A stretch of DNA of 64,000 nucleotides. Source: an uncultured Paracoccaceae bacterium. GTDB lineage: Bacteria; Pseudomonadota; Alphaproteobacteria; Rhodobacterales; Rhodobacteraceae. The notes beneath the pieces were generated by a model. It had not been told where the DNA came from and made no database searches. It was given only the letters and a program-made list of their open reading frames with translations. A program made the translations under genes and the position numbers. Shown one piece after another: positions 7,795-16,403 of this stretch; position 1 is the stretch's first letter, and each line of letters starts with the position of its first letter. Where the stretch lies: positions 1 to 64,000 of the forward strand of contig CANMAI010000014.1 of the NCBI GenBank assembly GCA_947495795.1, in the 5' to 3' direction.

Positions 7795-10154
7795 GAGAGT
7801 CTCCAAAATTCGGGGCGATCTCGATAGTCGGCACCGACAAGCGCCTCACCTTTTTCCATGCCACCGAGAATGGTCAGGTGGGGGCCAAGAGCAGACAGAT
7901 CGGCGTCAACAACCACTGAACCACCGTCGTCGCGAATGAGCGCGAGGCGGCTGTCGCTGCCGGTATTGAGAAGGACATCGAGTTCCTTCTCGTAGAGGTT
8001 CAACATCGCATAGTCGGATGCGTGCGCGCGAATGTTGGGCAAAAGGATTTGTGTCGGGACGGCTTCTATGATGGTTTTGCCTGTCCGGGTGCGTTCTAGC
8101 TGGCTGGCATATTGCGTCATCATGACGGCGACGGTGTTTTGCTTTCTTGCCGTCACTAGCCAATTTGACAGGCGCTCAGCAAAATACACATTGTCGAGCG
8201 CCTTCCAGGCCTCGTCGATAATGATGATCGTTGGACGGCGGTCTTCGATCTCACGTTCAACACGGCGGAAGAGGTAACTCAGGACGGCCATGCGTTCGCG
8301 TTCGCTCTCACTGTCGAGAATGCCGGTGAGATCGAACCCGACTGTGTCACCTTTCAGAGAGAATGTGTCCTCAAGCGTTTGGCCGAAGATCCAGCCATAC
8401 CGACCGTTTTGGGTCCATTCCTGAAGACGTTCGTGAAGATCGCCCTCGTCGTCCGTGGAGACAAAGAGGGATGAGAAATCCTTCCAATTCCGCAACTCAG
8501 GACTAGCCGCCGTTGCGTTTTGACGCACAACTTCCTGAATGCGATTGGTCTGAGCCGGTGTGAGCGGGCGATCTGATCTGTAGAGAAGGCTGCCAAGCCA
8601 GTCAGATAGCCAGGCCGTGCCGCGTTCGTCGGTCTCTGTCCAAAGTGGATTGAGACCCGTTGGCTGGCCCGCCTTGATCGCAGTGTAGGTTCCACCATTG
8701 GCACGAACGCCCATTTCCATACCCGCGCGATAGTCGAAGACGAACACCCTGGCATCGGTTCGCCGCGCTTGGGTCATTAGGAAGGCTGAAAGAACGGATT
8801 TCCCTGATCCCGGTCGCCCGAGGATCAGGGTATGTCCGCTCGTAGGCTCTTTATCCGGCGATCCCTGCTCGTGGTAAGAAAAACGGTAAGCGCTTTGCTC
8901 CGGCGTCGGGAACATGGAAATGACCTTGCCCCATGGCAGATGCTCTTTCGATTTGCCGAGCTGCGTGCGATGGAAGGCGGCAAAATCGGCAAAGTTCCGA
9001 TTTGTTACCGCACTGGCCCGCACCCGCTTAGGCTGGTTGCCCGGGTGCTGGCTGAAGTAGTGGCTCTTGGCGGCAGCACGCTCGCCGATCATCTTGATGC
9101 CTTCGGCAGCGGCCGCGTTGACGATCTCGGCCCCGAGGGTCTCCAGCTCATCCAATGTGTCGCAGAAGACGGTCACGACCATATGATGCTCGCCGAAACT
9201 CTGCCGCTTGGCTTCTAGGTCGTCATGCGCAATGTCGAGCGCTTCGAGGAGCGAAAGGGCTGCATCCTGAGACGCCTGCATTTGCCGCTTCTGGCGCTTG
9301 ATGCGCCCAGCCATGAGATTTGAATTGATCGGGGTGAAGGAGTGGGTGACGATCATGTCGACCGGCAGGTTCAGCATATCGAACATTGTGCAGTTCGTTT
9401 GCTCGGAATACTCACCAATGGTGAAGCTCTTACCGTAGCGCTGTCCGACCACACCTTCGGAAAGCTCGAAATGCGTGCCTTTGAAGGTCACGCGGGTATT
9501 GGAAGTATTGTAGGAAAGAAACCCGTACTTACCCGCCGGGAAGAGTGGCATCTCCTGGCCTGTGTTGAGTGCCCCGAGAAAACCAACAAGCTCACCCGAG
9601 GACGCCGAAAGGACATGAGGGTCCATCTCAGACAGCCCGGACAGGAAGACACCGATAGCCTCGTTCAACCGTCGGATACGTTTTTGGGTTTCTTCTTTGA
9701 GTCTGTTTGGATTGCTGCGGTTTAGAAAGGGCAGGGCGCTCTTTGGTGGAGGTCGATGAATAACCGTGAGCGTCAAGGTTTTGTCGCGCAAGCCGGACAT
9801 CGAGAGCTTGTTGCGCCACTCGGCGTCCACGGCCCCAGCAAAGTCGTCGCTTGAGATAGGGCTCAAGTCTGGTGTGATGGCCTTCGAGACTTTGTGGATG
9901 TAGTAGCTGAACTCCGGACCGAGCTGCGCAATGAGGCGGGCAAAAAGGGCCCGGACCTTATCGAGATGACTGTCGTCAGTTGTATAGCTGTTCACGCCGC
10001 GCAGTCGTACACATTGGAAAAGCTCGTTGACCCGCGTACGCACAGTCTGATCGTCGGCAAGGCTGACATAGGGCAGCATGTGCGCCAGCCTGCTTTCGCG
10101 TTCAAACCACTCCGGTAGGAGCGTGCGGTGATCCACGGTGTCGTCACGGGGCAT
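7791..10154 (-). CDS. virB4: T4SS ATPase VirB4
   Basis: Large cytoplasmic ATPase that energises T4SS assembly, about 787 residues. An N-terminal CagE/TrbE/VirB domain is followed by the ATPase domain with Walker A GRPGSGKS (about 446-453), Walker B IIIIDEAWKAL and the downstream MMTQYASQLER segment, all diagnostic. The ATG at 10154 is preferred because a purine-rich GGTGGGGAC precedes it; an in-frame ATG at 10169 would add five residues. It overlaps the end of virB3 and the start of the lipoprotein gene. Confidence 0.95.
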   Translation of the reverse strand: MPRDDTVDHRTLLPEWFERESRLAHMLPYVSLADDQTVRTRVNELFQCVRLRGVNSYTTDDSHLDKVRALFARLIAQLGPEFSYYIHKVSKAITPDLSPISSDDFAGAVDAEWRNKLSMSGLRDKTLTLTVIHRPPPKSALPFLNRSNPNRLKEETQKRIRRLNEAIGVFLSGLSEMDPHVLSASSGELVGFLGALNTGQEMPLFPAGKYGFLSYNTSNTRVTFKGTHFELSEGVVGQRYGKSFTIGEYSEQTNCTMFDMLNLPVDMIVTHSFTPINSNLMAGRIKRQKRQMQASQDAALSLLEALDIAHDDLEAKRQSFGEHHMVVTVFCDTLDELETLGAEIVNAAAAEGIKMIGERAAAKSHYFSQHPGNQPKRVRASAVTNRNFADFAAFHRTQLGKSKEHLPWGKVISMFPTPEQSAYRFSYHEQGSPDKEPTSGHTLILGRPGSGKSVLSAFLMTQARRTDARVFVFDYRAGMEMGVRANGGTYTAIKAGQPTGLNPLWTETDERGTAWLSDWLGSLLYRSDRPLTPAQTNRIQEVVRQNATAASPELRNWKDFSSLFVSTDDEGDLHERLQEWTQNGRYGWIFGQTLEDTFSLKGDTVGFDLTGILDSESERERMAVLSYLFRRVEREIEDRRPTIIIIDEAWKALDNVYFAERLSNWLVTARKQNTVAVMMTQYASQLERTRTGKTIIEAVPTQILLPNIRAHASDYAMLNLYEKELDVLLNTGSDSRLALIRDDGGSVVVDADLSALGPHLTILGGMEKGEALVGADYRDRPEFWRLS

Positions 10155-10422
10155 AGCTGTCCCCACCATGGATCGAGCGATTGCGGGTGGGTGGTGTCTC
10201 TTGCAAGACGGTCATCATCACATCGATGAAGCGCGGATCCCAGTCAGCCGCCTTCCACAGGACTGGGTAAAGGACGGCTGCGATGCCAAGGACAACAATG
10301 TTCTGAATCCACACGAAGAGCAGAACCGAGCCAAAGAGCCAGACCATGGCATACATGATCGGAAGCCCAAAAAGCTTTGGCGGGCGCACAAGGCCCAGAA
10401 AAAGGGGAGAGCGCTCCGCCAT
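10144..10422 (-). CDS. virB3: T4SS protein VirB3
   Basis: Small inner-membrane T4SS protein of 92 residues. The start is placed at the ATG at 10422, giving MAERSPLFLGLVRPPKLFG, the typical VirB3 N-terminus; longer readings would run into virB2. One long hydrophobic hairpin (about 25-60) and a C-terminal polar tail fit the family. It starts 7 bases after the virB2 stop and overlaps virB4. VirB3 is usually needed for pilus assembly together with VirB4. Confidence 0.92.
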   Translation of the reverse strand: MAERSPLFLGLVRPPKLFGLPIMYAMVWLFGSVLLFVWIQNIVVLGIAAVLYPVLWKAADWDPRFIDVMMTVLQETPPTRNRSIHGGDSYAP

Positions 10423-10429
10423 CAGGGAA

Positions 10430-10723
10430 TTACCCGCCCGAGAACACGGCGGCGACAATCGTGGGTGCTGCGGCAATACCGGCGATCCCAACAAGCACCC
10501 AGAGGGCCTGGCGCAGGTCAATGATGTTGAAGAACCAGCTCAGAAACACGCCGATCACAGCGAGGGTGGCGATGACGACACCAAGGGGGCCAGTCAGCGC
10601 GTCCACGATCCCTTGCAGCAGGCTTTGGATGGGCGACAGATCGATACTTTGCGCCATGGCGGGCTCTGCGGCGACAATGACGAGCGCCATCAACGCCAAA
10701 GCCAGTTGTAATGCCCTGTTCAT
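10430..10723 (-). CDS. virB2: T4SS major pilin VirB2
   Basis: Major pilin precursor of 97 residues. Long signal peptide (1-24, ending in AMAQ), then two hydrophobic helices (about 43-65 and 73-93) joined by a short polar loop with [11 protein letters not shown], the standard VirB2/TrbC layout. It overlaps the upstream transglycosylase by four bases and is followed by virB3 after 7 bases. Confidence 0.94.
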   Translation of the reverse strand: MNRALQLALALMALVIVAAEPAMAQSIDLSPIQSLLQGIVDALTGPLGVVIATLAVIGVFLSWFFNIIDLRQALWVLVGIAGIAAAPTIVAAVFSGG

Positions 10724-11397
10724 GAATTCTCTCCTTCCAACCGTTCAAATACGGAAAGCACACGGACAACGTGGTTCTGCGTTTCGCGATAAGGGGGGAT
10801 GCCACGGTGCGCGACCACGGCATCGGGGCCAGCATTGTAGGCAGCGAGCGCCAGTCGCCGATCGCCGAAGGTCTCCAGCATCAGCGCCAGATAGCGGGCG
10901 GAACCGTCAAGGTTCTGCCGCGTATCGTGAGGGTCGACGCCGAGCTCTTTGGCTGTGCCTGGCATGAGTTGGCCCAAGCCTATCGCGCCTGCCGAACTCA
11001 AAGCGCGCGGATTGTAAGCGCTTTCGATTTCAATGTTTGCGCGAAAAAGATGCAGCCAATCCGTCACGGAAAGGTCGGCGCGCCGCAGGCCAGAATGACT
11101 CGCGTAACGCAACGCGGTCTCGTTTATTGCCGAAAGTATCTCCGGGCGCGGCACGCGCGGTGCGGCAATCTGTGGAGAGGATCTTGTTGAAAGCGCCGCA
11201 TCCTTTTGCGCGCCAATAATCTCGAGAGGTCGCTCTGTGCTGCCCACAGCAACGCCGTCCCGATAGTTGCGCGAAAAGCCGCTTTGAGATTGCGAAGGCC
11301 GGAGGCGGCCATCGTCCTCCATGACCAGCACCATTTGTGCGGCCAATGGGCTCGCAAGCGAGAGGGCAAGGAGTGCGCCAGCTGTGGCTCTAATCAG
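10720..11397 (-). CDS. virB1: VirB1-like lytic transglycosylase
   Basis: Periplasmic peptidoglycan-cleaving enzyme that opens the wall for T4SS assembly. A signal-like segment ([19 protein letters not shown]) is followed by a linker and an SLT domain with catalytic Glu in [21 protein letters not shown] and [10 protein letters not shown]. The start is unresolved: no ATG, GTG or TTG lies just before the signal peptide, so a rare CTG (11397) or ATT (11394) is implied. The first in-frame ATG, at 11334, would remove the signal peptide. The coordinates use the CTG. It overlaps both neighbours. Confidence 0.82.
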   Translation of the reverse strand: MIRATAGALLALSLASPLAAQMVLVMEDDGRLRPSQSQSGFSRNYRDGVAVGSTERPLEIIGAQKDAALSTRSSPQIAAPRVPRPEILSAINETALRYASHSGLRRADLSVTDWLHLFRANIEIESAYNPRALSSAGAIGLGQLMPGTAKELGVDPHDTRQNLDGSARYLALMLETFGDRRLALAAYNAGPDAVVAHRGIPPYRETQNHVVRVLSVFERLEGENS

Positions 11398-11758
11398 CCT
11401 TCGGTGTGAACCTGTGCGTTGTGCGTTGACCCTCTTCGAGAGGGATATTGGCGTTACGGAACCCCATGCCGATGAGGAAGGACACAACCCCAGTAACCGT
11501 CTTGAACTCGCGGATCTTGATGTCGTTGAAGGTTGTGCGCGTGCGCGCGGTGACCAGCAGTTTTTCCATACCCTCGTCGCTGACCGCTCGGACAATCCAC
11601 AAGCCATACCAGGATGGCCCTTTCTTGTGAGCGTCGACTTTACACACAACCTCTGCTTGATAGCCGCTTTCGACCAAGTCCCTGAATCTCGGTTCCGTAA
11701 CCACATTCGGTGCTTCTTTTTCTAAATCTATCACCTCGGTCACGTCCTCGTTTGACAT
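11390..11758 (-). CDS. Hypothetical protein, first gene of the virB unit
   Basis: 122 residues from the ATG at 11758; a TTG at 11791 would add eleven residues. It appears cytoplasmic, with acidic N-terminus, a beta-rich middle ([21 protein letters not shown]) and a basic tail. No family is recognised. It overlaps the transglycosylase gene by eight bases and is the promoter-proximal gene of the operon, so a regulatory or assembly role is possible, but this is only inference. The 160 bases upstream separate it from the divergent gene at 11920 and should hold the virB promoter; no clear box could be assigned. Confidence 0.65.
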   Translation of the reverse strand: MSNEDVTEVIDLEKEAPNVVTEPRFRDLVESGYQAEVVCKVDAHKKGPSWYGLWIVRAVSDEGMEKLLVTARTRTTFNDIKIREFKTVTGVVSFLIGMGFRNANIPLEEGQRTTHRFTPKAD

Positions 11759-11919
11759 CGTATGACCGAGCGTCCCCCATGGACACCACAACCATACGAT
11801 GATATAAATACGCTACGCAAGCTATAGTTTCGTCGCTTACGGAGTTTCTCCCATTCGTTAACCATTACGACTGAGAGGGGGTTACAGGCAAGAAAATAGG
11901 CAGGTTGGATGGTGCCCTC

Positions 11920-12492
11920 ATGAAACTGTATGCTGTGCCACTAGCTATAATTTCGCTTGTTCTTATGGCTCCCGCTGTGTTTGCTTTTTCTTGCACCAGC
12001 CCATTGAGACCGTTTGCGCTAAAAATGCTCAAGAGCTGGCTCTCATCTGAAGGACATAGGTATACAGGCGCACATCTTAGGAACCTCCCTTGGATGATCC
12101 TGTATTTTGGTGGCAGTGCTAATCTCTACGGTCAGCCGATAGCGTCCAATCCAGCCTTGCTTGACGCAATAACCACGTCGGTTCCAGCTTCTACTCTCGA
12201 TACCAAAGGGCGCTTGATCAGCAATGGGGAGTTCTTCCGCGTTGAGCTCCAGGCGTTAGATCACGTATGTGAAATCGAAGAGGGTCATTTGAAAGAGAGC
12301 ATGGCTATTCGTGTGATGGACTACACAAATGCCCTGAGCAGTGATGATGCGGAGGAGGTGTTTAGTACTTCGGTTCTTTTCAGCCCTGCACGATTTGAAG
12401 GTTTGGTGAATACTCCAGATGAACGGGCGAAAAGGGATCGCGGGCTTCTGAAAGCTGCAAACGAGCTGCAAGCGGAAGTGAGTGGTTCGTGA
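11920..12492 (+). CDS. Secreted hypothetical protein divergent from the virB operon
   Basis: 190 residues from the ATG at 11920 (a TTG at 11905 gives a less plausible leader). Hydrophobic signal peptide at 1-23 ending near VFAFSC; the cysteine there might be a lipobox but the preceding residues fit poorly. The rest is mixed and soluble, with one more cysteine (DHVCEIE). No domain is recognised. It is transcribed away from the T4SS genes and stands alone. Confidence 0.6.
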   Translation: MKLYAVPLAIISLVLMAPAVFAFSCTSPLRPFALKMLKSWLSSEGHRYTGAHLRNLPWMILYFGGSANLYGQPIASNPALLDAITTSVPASTLDTKGRLISNGEFFRVELQALDHVCEIEEGHLKESMAIRVMDYTNALSSDDAEEVFSTSVLFSPARFEGLVNTPDERAKRDRGLLKAANELQAEVSGS

Positions 12493-12526
12493 GACTGGAA
12501 AACAATATTGGGCAAACAGCGGTGCG

Positions 12527-12706
12527 CTAGGGAATGCCATTTTGGCAGTGCGCCTTAAACTCAAACCGTGAGGGCAAGCGCTCCATCCAGGCGTCAACAG
12601 CGCGAAGGACCAGACGGTCCATAGACAAGCGAAGTGCCAGCATTGTTGGAGTTCGAAAAAGCTGAGACCGGCTCATTTGTGAAATCCAATATTTAGCAAT
12701 TTTCAT
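12527..12706 (-). CDS. Possible small protein of 59 residues
   Basis: An ATG-initiated frame of 59 codons plus TAG, lying in an otherwise empty stretch (12493-12837). The product is basic, with a repeated L/R pattern (MLALRLSMDRLVLRAV) compatible with an amphipathic helix, and ends KAHCQNGIP. No Shine-Dalgarno sequence is obvious before the ATG and no family is recognised. It may be real or a decayed fragment. Confidence 0.25.
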   Translation of the reverse strand: MKIAKYWISQMSRSQLFRTPTMLALRLSMDRLVLRAVDAWMERLPSRFEFKAHCQNGIP

Positions 12707-12837
12707 TAGTGAGACTGCAAATCCGACGGTTTTCGCTCCGCTACTGTACCGGTCCTAGGTGGACAGAATAGGGTCCAAGACCGCAGATCTCTTCGGTCAA
12801 TTTCCGCGCGACGACCGGCACTCCTCTTGCTGATTTC

Positions 12838-13776
12838 TCAATCCATGAACGCCCTATCTGCAAATGCCTCGATCAGCGCCACGGTCGCACTCGGCTGCTC
12901 TTCCATGATCCAGTGGCCTGAGTCTTCAATCTCCGCCGTCTCCACGTTTGTGGCACCACCCGCCTCCAGCGCTTCACGCATGGTTTCGAGCGCCGGGGCC
13001 ATTGCGGTTTCGGCGCCGATCAAGAGCAGCGGCACATCGAAAGGACCCGTCATGGCTTCAAAGTGGACCTGATCTTGATCGAAGGCGCGATAGAGCTCAA
13101 AACCCGCGCGCAAGCGGTCTCGTGTCCCATAGGCCTCCGCATAAATGGCAACGTCCGCGTCGGAAATCGCCTCCGGGTGCCTGGCCACATGGTTGATGAA
13201 GTACCGGATATACGCCGCCTCGTGGCCCGCCACGAGTTCTTCGGCGATGGGTTGATCGTGGAAATCGAAATGCCACGAGTTCGGGATGCTGACCACCCAG
13301 TCCCATGGAGCAAAGCCGGGGAGGGGCACGTCCATGACGATCAGTCCGGCCAAATCGTCAGGGTATTGCCGCCCGTAGGCATAAGCCACCATGCCGCCAA
13401 TATCGTGTCCCGCGACAAGGGGGTTCTCCAAATCAAGCGCGCCGACAAAGCCGTGGATATCATTGGCAAGCGCTTGTTTCGTCCAGTCCTGATCGGGACT
13501 GGTTGAACCGCCGATGCCACTGAGATCAGGCGCAAAGACCCTGTAGTCCTCGGCAAGATCAGGCATGATGTGACGGAACTCATCTGCGCTTTGCGGCCAT
13601 CCATGCAAGAGTACGATGGCAGGTCCATCGTCTCCTGCGGTCAGATATCGAAACGTCTGATCCTCGACGGTGATGGTTTGGTCGGTGATTTCTGTTTCCT
13701 GCGCCCAAAGCGGTGCCGCAGTCAGAAGGCTTATGGTGGTCGCAGCCAGAAGTGCGACCCGGTGGGTCGTTTTCAT
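12838..13776 (-). CDS. Periplasmic alpha/beta hydrolase, epoxide-hydrolase-like
   Basis: 312 residues with a signal peptide (1-25, LWAQE), then an alpha/beta-hydrolase fold. The motifs fit epoxide hydrolases or haloalkane dehalogenases: oxyanion HGWPQ (59-63), nucleophile Asp125 in AGHDIGG, and catalytic His288 in SGHWIMEEQP. Export to the periplasm is unusual for this family, which is mostly cytosolic. It lies 26 bases upstream of a converging-function methyltransferase/exporter pair on the same strand but may have its own promoter. The substrate is unknown. Confidence 0.85.
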   Translation of the reverse strand: MKTTHRVALLAATTISLLTAAPLWAQETEITDQTITVEDQTFRYLTAGDDGPAIVLLHGWPQSADEFRHIMPDLAEDYRVFAPDLSGIGGSTSPDQDWTKQALANDIHGFVGALDLENPLVAGHDIGGMVAYAYGRQYPDDLAGLIVMDVPLPGFAPWDWVVSIPNSWHFDFHDQPIAEELVAGHEAAYIRYFINHVARHPEAISDADVAIYAEAYGTRDRLRAGFELYRAFDQDQVHFEAMTGPFDVPLLLIGAETAMAPALETMREALEAGGATNVETAEIEDSGHWIMEEQPSATVALIEAFADRAFMD

Positions 13777-13802
13777 GGGAAAGTCCTTTCGGTTGATTGT
13801 GT

Positions 13803-14438
13803 TTAAGTCTGTCGTTCGAGAGCGATGACCGTATCGATCACCGTAGCCGTTTGGCCGCCCGGGCCGTTTGCGACCCGTTCAATGGGTCCAATGAAGACCT
13901 CGCGCCAATCGGATTGGTTGAGTTCGAGATCGGCCAGTTCTTCTTCTGCCGTGGGATAGACCGTGTCCGCATCAGCCCAGGACCAGGGAGCGCGTGACCC
14001 ATGGGCTGCGATCAGAAGCATGCCTCCCGGTGCAACTACATTCGCTGCGCGCCGCAACGCCGATACGCGGTCAAATTTGCCCGGTGAATGCAGGAACATG
14101 GCCGAGACGAGCCCAAATGCGCCATCTGGGATAGAGACATTCAGATCGTGACGCGCGAAGATTGCGCGTTCTGCAACGCCAGCATGTTCCGCTGCCTTTT
14201 GTGCCGCATCAATTGCTGACTGCGCCACATCAACGCCCGTGGCCGCCCATCCCTGCCTTGCGAGCCAAATCGTGTCGTCCCCCCGTGCGCAACCCAGATC
14301 GAGGGCCCTTCCGGGAACAAGACTCCCAGCAAAGCGAACCAGGATGGCCGAGGGGCGACCACCAGAGGGCTTGGTCAGCTTTGCATAGTGACCTTCCCAA
14401 AACTGCGCCGCGTCCTCATGGGCTTGTGGCATTGTCAT
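13803..14438 (-). CDS. Class I SAM-dependent methyltransferase
   Basis: 211 residues from the ATG at 14438, which overlaps the stop of the upstream exporter gene as ATGA; an ATG at 14462 would add eight residues. The SAM-binding motif I is ALDLGCARGDDTIWLA, followed by an acidic motif II (TGVDVAQ) and the post-motif DLVSAMFLHSP-like region (here GLVSAMFLHSP). The layout resembles thiopurine/tellurite-type methyltransferases. Coupling to a drug exporter suggests modification and efflux of the same compound, which is an inference. Confidence 0.85.
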   Translation of the reverse strand: MTMPQAHEDAAQFWEGHYAKLTKPSGGRPSAILVRFAGSLVPGRALDLGCARGDDTIWLARQGWAATGVDVAQSAIDAAQKAAEHAGVAERAIFARHDLNVSIPDGAFGLVSAMFLHSPGKFDRVSALRRAANVVAPGGMLLIAAHGSRAPWSWADADTVYPTAEEELADLELNQSDWREVFIGPIERVANGPGGQTATVIDTVIALERQT

Positions 14439-15898
14439 GTCGTGTCCTTTCTTGTGCGCCATGCCGACACGCCAACCAGAAGTGTCAGTGTCGCGAAAAC
14501 GGCGATGGAATAGCTTGTGGCCATTGCAGCGGCCTCGACAAAGCGGGGTGCTGTGGCGGCGCCTGCAGCCATGCCGTTCTCACCAAGCAGCCCAAAGAAG
14601 ATCTGACCCGCGATCGCGATGCCAAGGGCTGCGCCGATCTGTTGGAACGCCTGCATCGCTCCCGACCCTGCGCCTGCATCCTGTGGCTCCACCCTCGACA
14701 TGGTGACTTGAAACAGTGACATGATCGCCGTGCCCATGCCGAAGCCACAAACGAGAAGCGGTAGGGTGAAGGCATAAGGGTTCAGGTCGGCCCCAATGGA
14801 CCGGATCACAAATTGCAGCGCAATCATGCCGGTCATGAGCAACGCGGCTCCGCCCGCGATGCGCGCCGAGAGGTAACGGGTGCCAAACCGCTCTGTCGTC
14901 ATCGAGGCAAGCATAACACCAACCGGGAACGGGGTTGTGACAAGGCCGCTTTGCAAGGCGGTCAGCCCAAAGCCTGATTGCAGGAAGATCGCGAGCACGA
15001 GGAACAGGCCAGGGACGCCGCTGAAGAACAGTGTCACCAGCCCAAGCCGCCGCAGATAGGGACCGTTCGACAGAAGGCCGGGTGGCATCAGCGCTGAGTG
15101 GCCATGCGCGCTGCGGCGTTGTTCAAAAGAAACAAAGAGAAGGGTTGCGGGGATCGACGCGAGCAATGCGGCGAAGCACCACCACGGCCAGCCAAGTGCA
15201 CGTCCTTCGATCAAGGGCAGCACCAGCAGCACCGCAGCCACGGTGAACAGTGCCGTGCCGGACCAGTCTGGGCGGGCTTCGCTGTTGGCATCGAGTGGGG
15301 GAACGAATATGCGCGCACCGATCAACGCCGCGAAACCAAGTGGGATGTTGATCAGAAACGCCAAGCGCCAGCCGAGACCGGCAATGTCGGCTGAGATCAG
15401 CGCGCCGCCGATGATGGGTCCTGCTACGACCGCTAGGCTCGACACGGTGCCAAAGAGGCCGAAGACACGTGACTTTTCCTCGGGCGGAAAGATCACATGG
15501 GCGATGGCGAGAACCTGTGGCACCATCATCGCCGCTGCAATGCCTTTGACCGCGCGCGCGGCGATCAGGGTTGTTACATCCGGTGCAAGGCCACAGACAG
15601 CGGAAGACACAGTGAAGCCGATCAGGCCCCAAATGAACAAACGTCGCCGACCGAAGACATCGCCAAAGCGCCCGAATGGCAGAAGACCAACCGCAAGAGC
15701 GAGGACATAAATCGCCGCGACCCATTCGAGCTGCGTTGGCGTGGCACCGGTATCGGCTTGTATCTGCGGCAGGGCCACATTCACGATGCTAACGTCGATT
15801 AGGTTCATGAAGCTGGCGAGAAACAGCACCGCAAGGGCTGCCCATCGAGAAGAATGGGCAGTATCTGGATGCAAGCTGGTGTTTGATGCAATACTCAT
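14435..15898 (-). CDS. DHA2-family MFS multidrug exporter
   Basis: 487 residues with about 14 hydrophobic helices. Motif A-like GRFGDVFGRRR lies after helix 2 and motif C-like segment LAVVAGPIIGGALI in helix 5, as in the EmrB/QacA drug:proton antiporter group. First gene of a two-gene unit with the methyltransferase. It is divergent from an Rrf2-type regulator, and an inverted repeat overlapping its likely promoter suggests direct control by that regulator. Confidence 0.92.
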   Translation of the reverse strand: MSIASNTSLHPDTAHSSRWAALAVLFLASFMNLIDVSIVNVALPQIQADTGATPTQLEWVAAIYVLALAVGLLPFGRFGDVFGRRRLFIWGLIGFTVSSAVCGLAPDVTTLIAARAVKGIAAAMMVPQVLAIAHVIFPPEEKSRVFGLFGTVSSLAVVAGPIIGGALISADIAGLGWRLAFLINIPLGFAALIGARIFVPPLDANSEARPDWSGTALFTVAAVLLVLPLIEGRALGWPWWCFAALLASIPATLLFVSFEQRRSAHGHSALMPPGLLSNGPYLRRLGLVTLFFSGVPGLFLVLAIFLQSGFGLTALQSGLVTTPFPVGVMLASMTTERFGTRYLSARIAGGAALLMTGMIALQFVIRSIGADLNPYAFTLPLLVCGFGMGTAIMSLFQVTMSRVEPQDAGAGSGAMQAFQQIGAALGIAIAGQIFFGLLGENGMAAGAATAPRFVEAAAMATSYSIAVFATLTLLVGVSAWRTRKDTT

Positions 15899-15942
15899 GT
15901 ATCACTAAATGTATCAAGAGATCGCAAGAGTCAATCTCTTGT
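15898..15942 (-). promoter_or_regulatory. Exporter promoter with inverted-repeat operator
   Basis: Read on the minus strand there is a TTGACT -35 box (15935-15930), a 17-base spacer and a CATTTA -10 box (15912-15907). The 7-base perfect inverted repeat CAAGAGA / TCTCTTG (15916-15922 and 15936-15942, 13 bases apart) brackets the -35 box, and ATGTATCA is repeated directly at 15898 and 15910. This fits repressor binding by the divergent Rrf2 protein. The link is inferred from position. Confidence 0.5.
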
Positions 15943-15979
15943 GTGTTTAAAAGTTACGTGAGCGGGGCGAAACCACCGA

Positions 15980-16387
15980 ATGAGACAAGACAATCGGCTT
16001 TCCCGGGTCCTGCACGCCCTTCTACATCTGGACGGAATGGATGGACCCGCGACCTCCGAACAGATTGCACAAATGTTGCAAACGAACTCAGCGGTGGTCC
16101 GTCGTACAATGTCCGGCTTGCGCGAGGCTGGGGTCGTGACCTCTGTAAAGGGCCATGGTGGCGGGTGGTCGTTGGCCAAGCCCTTGGAGGATGTGACCCT
16201 GCTTGCAATACATGAGGCGCTTGGATCCCCGAAGCTCTTTGCCATCGGCAATGACGACGAAAACCCAAGCTGTATTCTTGCCAAAGCGGCCTATATCGCG
16301 ACCGATGAGGCGTTAAGTGCAGCCCGAACACAATTCGAGCAATCCTTGCGAAAAGTGACCGTCGCTGACCTCGCCGACAGCGCTTGA
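15980..16387 (+). CDS. Rrf2-family transcriptional regulator
   Basis: 135 residues. Winged-helix N-terminus (MRQDNRLSRVLHALLHL, then SAVVRRTMSGLREAG recognition helix) and the GHGGGWSLAKP wing typical of Rrf2 proteins. Only one cysteine (SCILAKA, about residue 98) is present, so an iron-sulfur cluster of the IscR type is unlikely. It probably senses a chemical signal and controls the divergent exporter/methyltransferase unit. Confidence 0.88.
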   Translation: MRQDNRLSRVLHALLHLDGMDGPATSEQIAQMLQTNSAVVRRTMSGLREAGVVTSVKGHGGGWSLAKPLEDVTLLAIHEALGSPKLFAIGNDDENPSCILAKAAYIATDEALSAARTQFEQSLRKVTVADLADSA

Positions 16388-16403
16388 TATCTGATACCGC
16401 CTC

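Noticed and set aside
12750-12785. Sequence resembling an insertion-sequence end (GGTCCTAGGTGGACAG region)
   Set aside because: No transposase, no matching second end and no target duplication were seen, so it stays an unassigned intergenic segment.
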